Positions 26,590-36,408 are shown, numbered from the stretch's first letter. The stretch is 38,283 nt of DNA from Schlesneria paludicola DSM 18645 (GCA_945869955.1 CAMBQP010000030.1:1-38283), one strand, 5' to 3'. Numbers and translations: made by a program. Notes: generated by a model from the sequence alone, not told the origin.

Positions 26590-27399
26590 CTACTGGACGT
26601 TCAGCTCACTTTTTGCGTCCTGTCCCGTCTCTTTCGCCCGCATTTCAATCGTTACTTCTGAGACAGGTTTGTAGTCACTTCGAGGTGCCTGAGCGTCTTT
26701 AGTGTCTCGTGTGAGCTTGGCGCTCCAACGCGCAACACCGAAGGGGACTTCGGTGCTTTTCCAGACCGTTGACAGCTGAACTGTGCGACTTTCCGGGCGT
26801 TCAATCTTGATTTCACCCTGAAGCTGTTTCGCCTTGATCGCACCGATACCGACTTCTGCATCCACATCACTTGCCACCACCTGCAATTCGCGGTAGTAGC
26901 CGACGAGAATTCCCAACGGATAAAGTTGCAGCGCGGGTTCTACGAGGGGTTTGGGGGGGGCTTTGCCGACTTTGCGGAAGCCTTTCACTAAAGGCAGAAA
27001 GCTGTTGGGGACTCCCTCGGAATCGACGTTTTCGCTCATCACAGCCACTTCTGGGACCAGGACTTTATAGATTTCGAGTCCGGTCAGCCCGGTATCGATC
27101 TTGCCATCGCGCTCGCGGCCCCGCTCGATTTTAATCTCGATCCAGCGACAGGGGACTTCTTGCCCCAGAAACGTCCCCGTCTCTGAACCGACTGATTTGA
27201 TCGTGACGTGTTCGATCCAGGGGTCAATTTCGACCTTGCCAGACGCTGTTTCAGGCCGAAGCTCGACCTGGGCATAAGTCCCTTCGAACCGAACCCATGA
27301 TCCGTCTTCTGGCAGTTGAGAAACAACCCCTTGTCCCCAAGCAAGATTGCCGAGAATACAGGTGATTCCCGCGACGGTCGCAGTGAAAAGTCCCCGCAT
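26590..27399 (-). CDS. Secreted protein of unknown function
   Basis: The start at 27399 (269 aa) gives a clean signal peptide (RGLFTATVAGITCILGNLAWGQ); the frame is open to 27447, but those residues would hide it. The mature protein has alternating strand-like segments (WVRFEGTYAQVELRP, CRWIEIKIERGRERDG, EIKIERPESRTVQLSTVWKS), suggesting a beta-rich fold. It contains two lysine/proline-rich turns and no Cys pairs or catalytic motif. I do not recognise the family. It lies 70 bp upstream of the cytochrome/PSD1 gene on the same strand and could share its transcript. Confidence 0.7.
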   Translation of the reverse strand: MRGLFTATVAGITCILGNLAWGQGVVSQLPEDGSWVRFEGTYAQVELRPETASGKVEIDPWIEHVTIKSVGSETGTFLGQEVPCRWIEIKIERGRERDGKIDTGLTGLEIYKVLVPEVAVMSENVDSEGVPNSFLPLVKGFRKVGKAPPKPLVEPALQLYPLGILVGYYRELQVVASDVDAEVGIGAIKAKQLQGEIKIERPESRTVQLSTVWKSTEVPFGVARWSAKLTRDTKDAQAPRSDYKPVSEVTIEMRAKETGQDAKSELNVQ

Positions 27400-28120
27400 G
27401 TGCTGAACCCTTTCGTGAAACGAACCAACATAACTGCTCGGCGGCATCCCGCATCTGAATAATCAACGCCCGCACTGAACGTAGCCTGCTGATTTCCCTA
27501 TTTCTTGAAATGAGGTGAATCAGACGATTTGCGACGATGAGCAGTCTGTCGACAAATAATCCTGTCGAACATCAGTCTGGCAGAGACAGAGGGGGCTGAC
27601 AAGCCTGATTTTGAGGGGCTGGTGACGGTAAAACCGATTCCGTATCGGATGGCGTCCCATTATGACGGCGGAAGGAGGGGCTACACTGCCAAAATGTCGG
27701 TTGTTGGTGGGGGGGTTGCCGGGGCCGCTTCCAGTCCCCTTGTGCCTGAAGTTAAAGCAACCCAATCCTGATCTGTAGGCAAAATCGAGCCCGGGCGACA
27801 GAGCCTCTCGTGAAGAATGAGCTTCTCTCTCCTCATTTCTCATGGTGATGCGAATCATTCCGAGGAACCGATCCGTCGGGCCATTCTGGCAATCAGGCGC
27901 CCCACCTGACTGCTGAAAATTGTCAATTTGACAAAGGAAAATCAACGACGACCAAGGACTTGACATCGCGAAGGCCCCGTATATTCTTGAGCCGGATGCT
28001 TTTTTGCTCGCTGCTAAATTTTTCGGCACGCTTGCTGCATCTCAGATTCCTTGTCGCCATGTTGGCGATGAAATTGTCGATCTGATTTTTGGTCTTCTAC
28101 CTAAGGGGAGGGAGGCTGTT
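27400..28120. other. Divergent intergenic region of about 720 bp
   Basis: The region separates the secreted-protein gene (minus) from the TPR-like gene (plus). Apart from the promoter-like site at 27960-27987 and the ribosome binding site at 28111-28115, I see no repeat, hairpin or credible gene. The 169-codon minus-strand frame at 27520-28029 has a translation without family features and would cover both promoters. Confidence 0.4.
27960..27987 (+). promoter_or_regulatory. Sigma-70-like promoter for the TPR-like gene
   Basis: TTGACA at 27960-27965 is a consensus -35 box. TATTCT at 27982-27987 follows after 16 bp as a plausible -10. It would give a transcript with a leader of about 125 nt before the GTG at 28121. 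Confidence 0.4.
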
Positions 28121-28561
28121 GTGACCACCGAAAACGCTGGTTCCGAGAAGGTTTTGAGTCCGCAACGCGTCGTTCGACGGCTTGCTGCTGCCGAAGGATA
28201 TCTTGAACTCGAGCTTCCTAATTACGCTCTCGCCGAATTGAACGGTCTGACTGATTCTGGGCCGTTCGCTCCGATTGCCGAGTTGTTCCGCGGAGAAGCG
28301 CTCCAAGCTCAGGAAAAATATGCAGACGCGATTGAACCGCTGCATCGAGCCGCTCAAATGTTTCCTGCTCCATTTAATCAAAGGGCACTGCTGGCACTCA
28401 GCAACTGTTACCGACACGATGGTCAGATTCAGCTGGCGGACGAAACTGCGGCCGCACTGGACATGCCCGACGACGTTCCTGTCGGCACGAAGCTGATCAT
28501 TGCACCGATTTTTCACATTTCGAAATCGGTGAGTGGTCGAATTACGGAAGATCAAAACTGA
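28121..28561 (+). CDS. TPR-like protein, function unknown
   Basis: The best start is the GTG at 28121 (146 aa), with a strong GGAGG at 28111-28115. The frame is open to an ATG at 28004, but that leader lacks a good site. The product is mostly helical. The stretch AELFRGEALQAQEKYADAIEPLHRAAQMFP (about residues 49-78) fits one TPR helix pair, followed by a related helix pair (RALLALSNCYRHDGQIQLADETAAAL). TPR proteins bind other proteins; no partner is evident. It is monocistronic and closed by a hairpin terminator. Confidence 0.7.
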   Translation: MTTENAGSEKVLSPQRVVRRLAAAEGYLELELPNYALAELNGLTDSGPFAPIAELFRGEALQAQEKYADAIEPLHRAAQMFPAPFNQRALLALSNCYRHDGQIQLADETAAALDMPDDVPVGTKLIIAPIFHISKSVSGRITEDQN

Positions 28562-28630
28562 TTCTTCGGTAAAGGTTGAGCACGAAAACTGATTGAGAAC
28601 GAAAACGGACTGGGGAAAATCACTCACAAA

Positions 28631-28669
28631 CGGGCTGACCAGGATTGTTCTTGGTCAGCCCGTATTTTT
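28631..28669 (+). terminator. Rho-independent terminator
   Basis: An 11-bp perfect stem, CGGGCTGACCA (28631-28641) with TGGTCAGCCCG (28652-28662), has a 10-nt loop and is followed by TATTTTT. It ends the TPR-like gene on the plus strand. It lies just beyond the convergent proS stop but lacks a T-run on that strand. Confidence 0.85.
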
Positions 28670-28693
28670 CCGCATTAAACCGTTTTTTCTGGC

Positions 28694-30442
28694 TTAACCG
28701 GGCAGGTTGGCCGCGTCGGACTTCTTCTTCTCGGCCAGTTGTCTCACAACGCTTGTTAAAGCATCTGCCAAGGGGACTCGTTCGGAATCCGCAGCAGTTC
28801 GCCACTTCAGTTCGACGACTCCTTCCTTGAGTCCTTTCCCACCAAAGTTGACCCGCAAGGGAATCCCGATCAGGTCTGCATCTTTGAATTTGACTCCGGG
28901 TCTCAGATCGCGGTCGTCCAGTAGCACATCAACCCCGGCAGCCTGAAGTTCTGCGTAGAGACGTTCGGCGGCTGCTAACGTCTCGGGCTCGTTCGCCCCG
29001 ATGACGCTGAGGATCACCTCGTAAGGGGCGATCGAGAGGGGCCAGATCAGGCCCTGGTCGTCGTGGCGGGTTTCCGCCAGCCCTGCCAGAATCCGGTTAA
29101 CTCCAATCCCATAGCATCCCATGATGATCGGCTGCCGATGTTCGGTCTCGTCATCATACAGAGCATCCATCGAGATGCTGTACTTGGTTCCCAGCTTGAA
29201 GACATGGCCCACCTCGATTCCATGGACCAGTTCCAAAGTCCCCTCACCCCGAGGACTGGGGTCGCCCGCTGCAGCATTCCGCAGATCAAACGTCGTTTCC
29301 AGGGCAAAATCACGTCCCACGTTCACATTCGCGAGATGGTAATCCCCTTCATTGGCTCCCGTAATCGCGTTGACAACCAGTGGGACATCATGGTCTGCGA
29401 AGATTGGGCACTTGATTCCGACCGGGCCCGCAAATCCGACTGGTGCACCGGTCACCGCGAGAATGACGGCGGGATCAGCCATTTCCAGACTGGTGACATT
29501 CAATGCGCGGCGAATTTTCCCTTCGTTCGCCTCGTGATCTCCGCGCAGCAACACGGCGACCGGGTTCCCATCGGCGACATAGATCAGCGTCTTGACCAGT
29601 TTTTCTGGTTTACATTTCAAGAGCTTGCAGACGGTTTCGATGCTTCCCACATTGGGGGTATGCAGTCGGGCGACCGGTTTTGCCTCGCCCGAGGTGGCGA
29701 TCAGGGGAGCTTTCCGTCCTGTTTCGGCTCGTTCGAGATTTGCAGCATAGTTGGTCTTCTTACAGAAGACGATGCGGTCTTCGCCGTTTGCAGCGGGGAT
29801 CATGAACTCGTGCGACGCATCGCCGCCGATGGGGCCGCTTTCCGCCTCGACCGGCAGAAATTCGAGTCCGCAGCGCGCGAAGATCCGGCAGTAGGCATGA
29901 TACATTTTCTGATAGACGTCATTGAGCGATTCCAGGGAGGAATGAAAGCTGTAAGCATCTTTCATCAAGAACTCGCTCGTTCGCAAAATGCCGAACCGGG
30001 GACGCTCTTCATTCCGAAACTTGGTCTGGATCTGGTAGACTGTCAGCGGCATCTGACGATGGCTGCTAAGATGCCGTGACATCAGGTCCGTGACCACTTC
30101 TTCATGCGTCGGGCCGAGAGCCAGGTGGACATTTCGATCGCCACGTCGGACATTGAAGTTGATCAGCACATTTCCGAACGCCTCTTTCCGCCCTGTCCGC
30201 TCGAACAGGTCAATTGGCTGCAGCGCCGGCATCAGAATTTCCAAAGCCCCGGTCGCATCCATTTCTTGTCGGACGATCGCCTCGGCCTTTTTCAAGGCAC
30301 GAACCCCCAGCGGCAGGTAGGTGTAGGCACCCGCCATCAACTGGCGGATAAAACCGGCACGCAGCATCAGTTGATGACTGGGAACTTCCGCATCCGACGG
30401 GATTTCTTTCATCGTTGGGATAAATGTCTGAGACCAGCGCAT
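28694..30442 (-). CDS. proS: Prolyl-tRNA synthetase
   Basis: ProS charges tRNA-Pro with proline. This is the bacterial-type class II enzyme (582 aa). It has motif 1 ([21 protein letters not shown]), motif 2 ([19 protein letters not shown]) and motif 3 near [16 protein letters not shown]. Between motifs 2 and 3 is the YbaK-like editing insertion (about residues 225-385) that clears mischarged Ala-tRNA-Pro. The anticodon-binding domain follows ([22 protein letters not shown]). The start at 30442 has AAGGAG seven bases upstream. Nothing is missing. Confidence 0.97.
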   Translation of the reverse strand: MRWSQTFIPTMKEIPSDAEVPSHQLMLRAGFIRQLMAGAYTYLPLGVRALKKAEAIVRQEMDATGALEILMPALQPIDLFERTGRKEAFGNVLINFNVRRGDRNVHLALGPTHEEVVTDLMSRHLSSHRQMPLTVYQIQTKFRNEERPRFGILRTSEFLMKDAYSFHSSLESLNDVYQKMYHAYCRIFARCGLEFLPVEAESGPIGGDASHEFMIPAANGEDRIVFCKKTNYAANLERAETGRKAPLIATSGEAKPVARLHTPNVGSIETVCKLLKCKPEKLVKTLIYVADGNPVAVLLRGDHEANEGKIRRALNVTSLEMADPAVILAVTGAPVGFAGPVGIKCPIFADHDVPLVVNAITGANEGDYHLANVNVGRDFALETTFDLRNAAAGDPSPRGEGTLELVHGIEVGHVFKLGTKYSISMDALYDDETEHRQPIIMGCYGIGVNRILAGLAETRHDDQGLIWPLSIAPYEVILSVIGANEPETLAAAERLYAELQAAGVDVLLDDRDLRPGVKFKDADLIGIPLRVNFGGKGLKEGVVELKWRTAADSERVPLADALTSVVRQLAEKKKSDAANLPG

Positions 30443-30591
30443 GGCAGGCTCCTTATTTCAAGAGAATCGGGATTCCGTGGCGAGGCGGGAGTGTATTCCG
30501 AGTTTGACGCGGCGTGAAGCCTTACCCCGCTTTCGTCCTGCGAAAACGTTTCTCTCACCCCTGCATACTCCCACCGCAGATCCGATCGGGT

Positions 30592-30981
30592 TCAGCTCGA
30601 AGCCTGCGTCAGAACCTCCTCAGCCACATAGATCGGTAGGTGGGGATCAAAATGCACCGCCAGGGCCACGGCATCGCTGGGACGGCTGTCGACTTCGATC
30701 AATTCGCCTTCGTGTTGAATGCGGATCGAGGCGTAATAAGTATGTTCTTCGAGTTTATGAATCAGCACATCCTGGATTTCTCCACCCAGGGACTCGATCG
30801 CTGATTTCAGCAGGTCGTGCGTCAGTGGCCGGGGAGGATCTTCCCCTTGAACACAGCGGTCGATACTGGTCGCTTCGAACAGGCCAATCAAGATCGGAAA
30901 TTCCCGAATTCCCTCGACTTCCCGCAGAAAAATCACCTGCTGATCGTTGATTTCGCTGATGATAATTCGAGCCAATTCCAT
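30592..30981 (-). CDS. Bifunctional nuclease family (BFN/DUF151) protein
   Basis: The protein covers the full BFN/DUF151 domain, from MELARIIISE through FLREVEGIREFPILIGLFEA to DSRPSDAVALAV and YVAEEVL. Plant and bacterial members show DNase and RNase activity in vitro, but their cellular role is poorly known. The Met at 30981 matches the usual family N terminus and gives 129 aa. The frame extends upstream to 31122 with 47 more residues (MRLTIDRVRKYRTKIL), which may be leader or real. It lies between proS and the alpha/beta hydrolase, all on the minus strand, with gaps of over 100 bp. Confidence 0.85.
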   Translation of the reverse strand: MELARIIISEINDQQVIFLREVEGIREFPILIGLFEATSIDRCVQGEDPPRPLTHDLLKSAIESLGGEIQDVLIHKLEEHTYYASIRIQHEGELIEVDSRPSDAVALAVHFDPHLPIYVAEEVLTQASS

Positions 30982-31277
30982 CTGAATGAGCACAACCGGG
31001 ACTCCCAATCGTTGAGTAGCGAGACGACCTTGTCGGGTAAAGCCCGGCAAGATTTTTGTACGGTATTTTCGTACGCGATCGATGGTCAATCGCATCCCCA
31101 CCAGTTCAAACAGGGGGTTCAAACTGAGGAGTGATTACAATCACGAACATCGAATGAATCCCAGTATATTCGCCACGCAGCCAAAAGAAACATGACACCC
31201 CGTGACTTTCCTATTTTGCGAATCACTCCCGCTCCCAAGGGGTTCCATCTCGATCGTTGCTGAAAATCAACTGGTCC

Positions 31278-32081
31278 TCAGCGAGTCGTCTGCAAAAAAT
31301 CGGAAATGGCACGGTTCACAGCAGCGGGGTTTTCCATCGGTGCCAGGTGTCCCGCCGCAGGAATTTGCACAAATCGGGCCTGAGGAATCGCGTCGGCAAT
31401 GGTTCGCATTTCTTGCGGGGGCGAGATGACATCGTGTTCCCCCACAATCACCAGTGTGGGGAACCGCAGATTGGGGAGTAACGAGGTGACATCCGGGCGG
31501 ATTGCCATGCCGCGATGGGCCGCAGCAATGGCGACCGGATCTGTTTCCAGCACCATTTTCCGCACCAGATCCGCCAAAGTCTGTTGTTGTGGGGTGACGA
31601 CGGGGGCGAACAGCTTCGGCATCATGGCCCAGGCGACTGGCTCTGGTCCTTCTTTTGACACGATATCGGCCATTTTTAATCGGTTGGCCGCTGCTTCAGC
31701 GGAATCAGCAGCCGCCCGAGTATCGCACAGAATCAAACGACCCAGCCATTCAGGATGCCGCGCGGCAAATTGCCAGGCGATGTAGCCACCCATCGACAGC
31801 CCACAAAATATGACCGGTCGATCGGCCTGCAATGCATCCAACAGCTCTGCTAAGTCGTCGGCATAACGTTCCATCGAAACGGCGTACAAGGCCCCGTCCG
31901 TCCCACCAAACCCCCGCAGATCCGGGGCGATGACGCGATGGGTTTCTGAGAATTCCTCAATTTGTGCTGACCACATGGTGTGATTGAGCGGAAAACCATG
32001 TACCAGCAGCAAGACCGGGCCCGTCCCTTCGTCTGCCACCCGGTAGCGCACCCCGGAAACATCAATTGTTCTGAGCATCAT
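31278..32081 (-). CDS. Alpha/beta-fold hydrolase
   Basis: This is a 267-residue hydrolase of the classical alpha/beta fold with a complete triad: S96 in GLSMGG, D217 in GEHDVISP and H245 in AAGHLAPMENP. The oxyanion segment is HGFPLNHTMW. The cap region (about 120-190) is Ala-rich and helical. It resembles BioH- or RsbQ-like carboxylesterases and 3-oxoadipate enol-lactone hydrolases. Substrate cannot be assigned. Two Met codons open the frame (32081 and 32078). It follows the MazG-like gene by 50 bp on the same strand. Confidence 0.9.
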   Translation of the reverse strand: MMLRTIDVSGVRYRVADEGTGPVLLLVHGFPLNHTMWSAQIEEFSETHRVIAPDLRGFGGTDGALYAVSMERYADDLAELLDALQADRPVIFCGLSMGGYIAWQFAARHPEWLGRLILCDTRAAADSAEAAANRLKMADIVSKEGPEPVAWAMMPKLFAPVVTPQQQTLADLVRKMVLETDPVAIAAAHRGMAIRPDVTSLLPNLRFPTLVIVGEHDVISPPQEMRTIADAIPQARFVQIPAAGHLAPMENPAAVNRAISDFLQTTR

Positions 32082-32131
32082 TCCATTCTCGTGAAGTCCA
32101 CTTGGCCTGGTTTGACCGATTTGGCGAGGAA

Positions 32132-32449
32132 TTAAGGTTTTTCGCTGATGTCACAGCAGCAGAGAAATTGACCACAACCGGGACAGCCGGAACCATATTT
32201 TTTGCGGACAGCGGCATCCAGATCGACCCCGGCCACATTGGCAATTGTTGCCAGCCAGGCCAGTACGTCGGCAAATTCGAGTGCCAGCTCTTCCGGCGTC
32301 CCCTCGCGCAGGGCCGCTGCCAATTCGCCAACTTCTTCCATGAGCCACATGAAGGTTCCGTCAACACCGCGGGCAACGTCTTTGGCCCCGTACATATTTC
32401 TGATCAGGCTTTGCAAATCTTTGAGGGAAAGTGGGGGGGATTCGGTCAT
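32132..32449 (-). CDS. MazG-like nucleotide pyrophosphohydrolase with Cys-rich tail
   Basis: All-alpha NTP pyrophosphohydrolases of this group remove pyrophosphate from nucleoside triphosphates. The metal-binding motif is complete: E38, E39 and E42 (MEEVGE), then E58 and D61 (EFAD). The ATG at 32449 (105 aa) is chosen because the frame upstream to 32557 crosses a strong terminator hairpin. The C-terminal CPGCGQFLCCCD (89-100) holds five Cys and could bind zinc; a short Cys tail occurs in other members of this single-domain group. It acts alone here, 50 bp upstream of the alpha/beta hydrolase. Confidence 0.88.
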   Translation of the reverse strand: MTESPPLSLKDLQSLIRNMYGAKDVARGVDGTFMWLMEEVGELAAALREGTPEELALEFADVLAWLATIANVAGVDLDAAVRKKYGSGCPGCGQFLCCCDISEKP

Positions 32450-32501
32450 ATTTTTATTCTTGATACAAGGCTCAGGATCGGAAAAGTCTGGCAGCTGCAA
32501 A

Positions 32502-32543
32502 ACAAAACGAGGACCATGAGCCGGGGGTGACTCATGGTCCTCG
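32502..32543 (-). terminator. Rho-independent terminator of the acyltransferase gene
   Basis: On the minus strand, a perfect 13-bp stem (32543-32531 with 32520-32508) with a 10-nt loop is followed by TTTTGTTTT. It lies 54 bp beyond the acyltransferase stop and 58 bp before the MazG ATG, separating the two transcription units. Confidence 0.9.
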
Positions 32544-32596
32544 TTCGACTGTACCACACAGTGTTGTACAGTGGGGGTTTAAAAAGAATCAAACGA

Positions 32597-33733
32597 TCAG
32601 CCGCCGGCAGTAGCGGCGGAACGGGCTTTTAAAGGATGTTGATCCCATTTCGCCAGCGCGAGTGATCGTCCTGGCAGGACAAGAATCTGCGTGAGTTGTT
32701 CGGAAATCCAGGAAGTTGTCGGCATCTTCGTTTTGATGAGCAGCACAAGGCTGCTCGTGACGGTCCAAGTCACAATCGCCGTAAGCGCACCGAACTGGAG
32801 ACCTGTGACAATCATCAGCAGCGATAACAACATGGGATGCATCAGATAAACTTCGAACGTCATTCCTGCGATACGTTTCAGCTGTGCCGATGCCGCGAAA
32901 GGAGCGATCCACGCGATCGAAAGAGTGATCGTACCGAGACTGTAAGGAATTACCGCCGACCTGTACCCCAGAATTGAGGAAATCAAGCAAGCCAGCGACA
33001 CACAGGCCGACAGTATGAGAACTCGACGAGTTCGCTCCCCAAGATCATTCATCGTTGGCAATGCCAATCCGATAAATATCGCGGGAACACAAAACAGCCA
33101 ACTGTCGAATGGTTGTGATAGCCATTTTTGAGAGATCCCCCATGAGCACAGGATTATCGCAGCGGCGGCCAGGCCGATGGCGATTGACTTAAATTGCCCC
33201 AAACGGAGAGAGGGCCGACAGAAAGTCGTAATACAGGTTACCAGAAAAATAAATGGTAAATACCACAGATGTAACGCACCTCCGGCAGTCAGCATCGAAG
33301 CGTCAAACGTAGCAAATGTCTCACGGCCAGCTCGCACGTTTCCGATAAGTCGCCAAGTTGCATAAGCCAAACTGCAGAGGATCCACGGTCCGAGCAAGCG
33401 TCTGGCTCGCTTCCGAATGCCCACGAGCGGCGATTCGGAAGATTTGCTAGCGGTTGTCAGCGCGACAGAAATGGCAACAAACACCGGCAACCCTGCGTAG
33501 CCTACTTCAGCATAGGGGGCCTTGCAGTGAAACCAGACAATTCCCAAGCAGGCAACAATTCGAAGGATTTCAATCGATGCTCGATTGAAATCGCTTTGAG
33601 TTTGCTGAATCGGCAGAGAGAAGTTTGATTCAAATGGCGTTCGAATTTGATGGAATTGCATTTGAGACCACACTGAAAGATTCCAAGCGGACACTGTAAG
33701 GCAGGATTGGGTAGGTTGGTGGAGATCGATCAT
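32597..33733 (-). CDS. Acyltransferase 3 family membrane protein
   Basis: The protein (378 aa) belongs to the acyltransferase-3 (OafA/OpgC-like) family, which moves acetyl or other acyl groups onto surface sugars across the inner membrane. About ten TM helices are predicted from residue 55 onward. The conserved His lies in the first helix (EILRIVACLGIVWFHC). The loop GALHLWYLPFIFLV matches the family's LWFL block, and RKRARRLLGPW is a typical cytoplasmic arginine segment. The first 50 residues are hydrophilic; the ATG at 33733 is the only good long start, although an internal Met (residue 25) is possible. It is monocistronic. Confidence 0.85.
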   Translation of the reverse strand: MIDLHQPTQSCLTVSAWNLSVWSQMQFHQIRTPFESNFSLPIQQTQSDFNRASIEILRIVACLGIVWFHCKAPYAEVGYAGLPVFVAISVALTTASKSSESPLVGIRKRARRLLGPWILCSLAYATWRLIGNVRAGRETFATFDASMLTAGGALHLWYLPFIFLVTCITTFCRPSLRLGQFKSIAIGLAAAAIILCSWGISQKWLSQPFDSWLFCVPAIFIGLALPTMNDLGERTRRVLILSACVSLACLISSILGYRSAVIPYSLGTITLSIAWIAPFAASAQLKRIAGMTFEVYLMHPMLLSLLMIVTGLQFGALTAIVTWTVTSSLVLLIKTKMPTTSWISEQLTQILVLPGRSLALAKWDQHPLKARSAATAGG

Positions 33734-34170
33734 TCAGCACACCACCCCTATCAGTGGAGCCGCAGGGAGGATTGAGCGCACATCAACTTTAGAGATCGAT
33801 TTTCAAGGATTCCAGAAAATGGGAATTTGTTGTTAGCCGGGGGCGGTGTTCAATCAACCACCCTGAGAAATGCAGATTTCTCGCCTGACGAAGATTTCGA
33901 CGCTGAGGGAATGTTGCATGATTTGAAAAAATATTTTGTCGTTTTCTCGACAATTTTCTCGTAATCGAGCGGAAAATCGTGTCGTAGCGTCAGAGTTTGC
34001 CGCATCGTCGTGAACACCGTTTGCAGAAGGGGGCATCACGATCGGCCATGGCCACGGGTTGACTCAATGAGGTTGATTCCCCTCCCCCCCACCACGCGTT
34101 CGCCAGTTTCTGCGGTCGTCTGAGAAGTGCTTTCGCGGGAGCTCTGCAAAATCAAACGGAATTATCGCGA
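33734..34170. other. Intergenic region of about 440 bp
   Basis: It lies between the acyltransferase start and the convergent-side lipase-like stop, both genes on the minus strand. It should hold the acyltransferase promoter. I see a pyrimidine-rich run (34079-34095) and no gene. A 61-codon minus-strand frame at 33854-34039 has no features. Confidence 0.4.
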
Positions 34171-34797
34171 TTACTCACCAATCAGCTCGACGATCCGCTC
34201 GACGACCAGTTCCGTCACACGCCGGTTTGAAGGGATGAAGGTATGGGTCACCCGCACGCGGATTTCTTCTGTGATCCAGTCGGCGGTAATCTCAGAATGC
34301 GAGACCACTCCGTCGTTTTCTTCCTCACCAAATAATCGCGACAACACCAGGATCCGGCAGGTTCCTACGATACTTGTCGTGGGAACGTCACAGCGAGCCA
34401 CCTGTTCCATCCGTGATTCCGACGCAAGTAATTGACCGCAGTCGCGAGTCATCAATCGGAACAGCCAGTTGCGATGGATGCGCTGTGCCATCCGCGACGG
34501 TCGAATGGGTGAACCCAACAGAAAAATACGCTGCGGTCTGCGAACCTCGGGGGGGAGACACGCCACCGCATCGCGAATCAGTACCCCACCGAGCGAATGT
34601 CCAATCAGGACATATTCACCCCTCGCGGCGACGATGGCGATTTTCCGCTGCAAACGTTGACTGATCCCCGTGAAAGACTGAAAGGTGACGCTATAGAAAA
34701 AACCATGCGTCGAGATCCCCCGCTGCCGCAGGCGTCTCAACAAAGAAAATCCTGAAAGCGGGGTTCGCCCCATCCCATGCACAAACAACGCCTGCAT
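34171..34797 (-). CDS. Alpha/beta hydrolase, EstA/lipase-like
   Basis: This short (208 aa) lipase-like hydrolase has S68 in GHSLGG, D162 in ENDGVVSHSE and H185 in THTFIPSN, completing a triad. The oxyanion region is VHGMGRTPL at the N terminus. There is no signal peptide, so it is likely cytoplasmic. The layout matches PGAP1-like or EstA-like lipase relatives common in Planctomycetes. I use the ATG at 34797; the upstream TTG at 34800 adds one residue. It lies about 60 bp downstream of the DUF1501 gene on the same strand, possibly in the same transcript. Confidence 0.85.
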   Translation of the reverse strand: MQALFVHGMGRTPLSGFSLLRRLRQRGISTHGFFYSVTFQSFTGISQRLQRKIAIVAARGEYVLIGHSLGGVLIRDAVACLPPEVRRPQRIFLLGSPIRPSRMAQRIHRNWLFRLMTRDCGQLLASESRMEQVARCDVPTTSIVGTCRILVLSRLFGEEENDGVVSHSEITADWITEEIRVRVTHTFIPSNRRVTELVVERIVELIGE

Positions 34798-34859
34798 CAA
34801 TCTGCTTTCTCGACTCGATCCGCTTTTTCAAGACCCTTGTCCGAAGCTTGGGTCGCTGA

Positions 34860-36281
34860 TTATGACCAGATCTCATGAACGACGTTCCCCGCCACATCCG
34901 TCAGACGAAAATCGCGGCCGGCATGCCGGTAGGTGAGACGCTGGTGGTCGAGTCCCAATCCATGCAGGATTGTTGCATGCAAATCATGCATGTGGACGGG
35001 ATTCTCGACCGGACGATAACCATACTCGTCGGTCGTACCATAAGTAAATCCCCCTTTGACACCCCCTCCCGCCATCCACATCGTAAATGCCTGCGGATGA
35101 TGACCCCGGCCGTTCCCATTCTCGACCATCGGTGTGCGACCAAATTCGGCGCCCCAGACAACCAGCGTTTCCTCCAGCAACCCCCGTCGCTGCAGATCCT
35201 GCAGTAATCCGGCGATCGGACGATCCACCTTGGCCGACTCACCAATTAATCCCTCTTTCACCTTTTGGTGGTGATCCCAGGTGTAGTCGGTCGAAACCTG
35301 AATGTAACGCACCCCCGCTTCGGCAAATTTCCGCGCTAGCAGGCACTGCCGTCCAAAATTATCCGTCGGTTCGCTCCCGACACCATACAGATCCTGCGTT
35401 TCTTTCGTTTCGCTCTCGAGATTCATCAACTGCGGGATCGTCGTCTGCATCCGGAATGCGAGTTCATAATTGGCAATCAACCCCTCGACTCCCGGATCGG
35501 TCTGGGCGTCACTCAGGTGTCTTTGATTCAGCGTCTGAATCAAATCCAATTGTTGCCGCTGCAAACCACGATTCAGTCGAGGATTTTCGAGATGCGAGAC
35601 CCGCGATTTTGCGATCGGGGTTTCCGCCGAGCCGATCGCGGTCCCCTGATGAATTGCCGGAAGAAAGGCGCTGCCGTAGTTCTGAGCCCCACCATGCCCC
35701 CGTGGTGGCGAAATCGTCAGGTACGCGGGCAAATTACTGTTTTCACTCCCCAACCCATAACTCAACCACGCTCCGATGCTCGGACGAACCAGATTGGCTT
35801 GCCCGGTATGCAGCCGGAGCAGTGCTTCGCCGTGCGCTGTCCCCTCGGTATGCAACGAGCGAATCACGCAGAGCTGATCGGACTGTTTGGCAAGGTGCGG
35901 AAACAGTTCGCTGATCCAGACACCTCCCTGACCATGCTGCGCAAATTGAAACGGAGAACCCAGCGCATTCCCCAGCGAGGTTTTTTCGGCGGCAACCGCT
36001 TGCGGCGAGATCGGCTTGCCATCCTCTTCATTCAAACGTGGCTTCGGATCAAACAAATCGACATGACTGGGGCCACCCCACATGAACAGAAAAATCACCC
36101 GTTTTGCACGAGGTCGAAAATGGGGCTGCGGCAACCCTGTCGGCACCACTCCCTTCACGGCTGACGAACCGATCGCCTGTTGTGCGAGCATCCCTGAGAG
36201 TGCGATCTGGCCAAACCCGCAAGCCGTATTACGCAGCATGGCACGACGCGTTGAACGGGACAAAAATTGATGGCAGCTCAT
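34860..36281 (-). CDS. DUF1501 protein, Tat-exported
   Basis: The N terminus has a Tat-like signal (STRRAMLRNTACGFGQIALSG). The mature part opens the DUF1501 domain with AKRVIFLFMWGGPSHVDLFDPKP, and continues with GHGGAQNYGSAFLP, GVRYIQVSTDYTWDHH and VVWGAEFGRTPM. DUF1501 proteins have a sulfatase/alkaline phosphatase-like fold and are a planctomycete hallmark; they are nearly always paired with a PSD1 protein, as here. Length 473 aa. The PSD1 gene lies 127 bp upstream on the same strand, so the pair forms an operon. The substrate is not established. Confidence 0.93.
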   Translation of the reverse strand: MSCHQFLSRSTRRAMLRNTACGFGQIALSGMLAQQAIGSSAVKGVVPTGLPQPHFRPRAKRVIFLFMWGGPSHVDLFDPKPRLNEEDGKPISPQAVAAEKTSLGNALGSPFQFAQHGQGGVWISELFPHLAKQSDQLCVIRSLHTEGTAHGEALLRLHTGQANLVRPSIGAWLSYGLGSENSNLPAYLTISPPRGHGGAQNYGSAFLPAIHQGTAIGSAETPIAKSRVSHLENPRLNRGLQRQQLDLIQTLNQRHLSDAQTDPGVEGLIANYELAFRMQTTIPQLMNLESETKETQDLYGVGSEPTDNFGRQCLLARKFAEAGVRYIQVSTDYTWDHHQKVKEGLIGESAKVDRPIAGLLQDLQRRGLLEETLVVWGAEFGRTPMVENGNGRGHHPQAFTMWMAGGGVKGGFTYGTTDEYGYRPVENPVHMHDLHATILHGLGLDHQRLTYRHAGRDFRLTDVAGNVVHEIWS

Positions 36282-36408
36282 GGAAAAACCTCGTCTTGCG
36301 GCGAATCATTCGAAAAATACAGGATTGACCAGACACGACCGAGAAAGCGAAACACGGAAAATACAGCCCCCAAACCGAAAAGCGCGATCATCGATTGTCC
36401 CTCAAATT

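Noticed and set aside
27520-28029. 169-codon minus-strand frame between divergent genes
   Set aside because: Covers the likely promoters of both neighbours, has no family features and no start signal.
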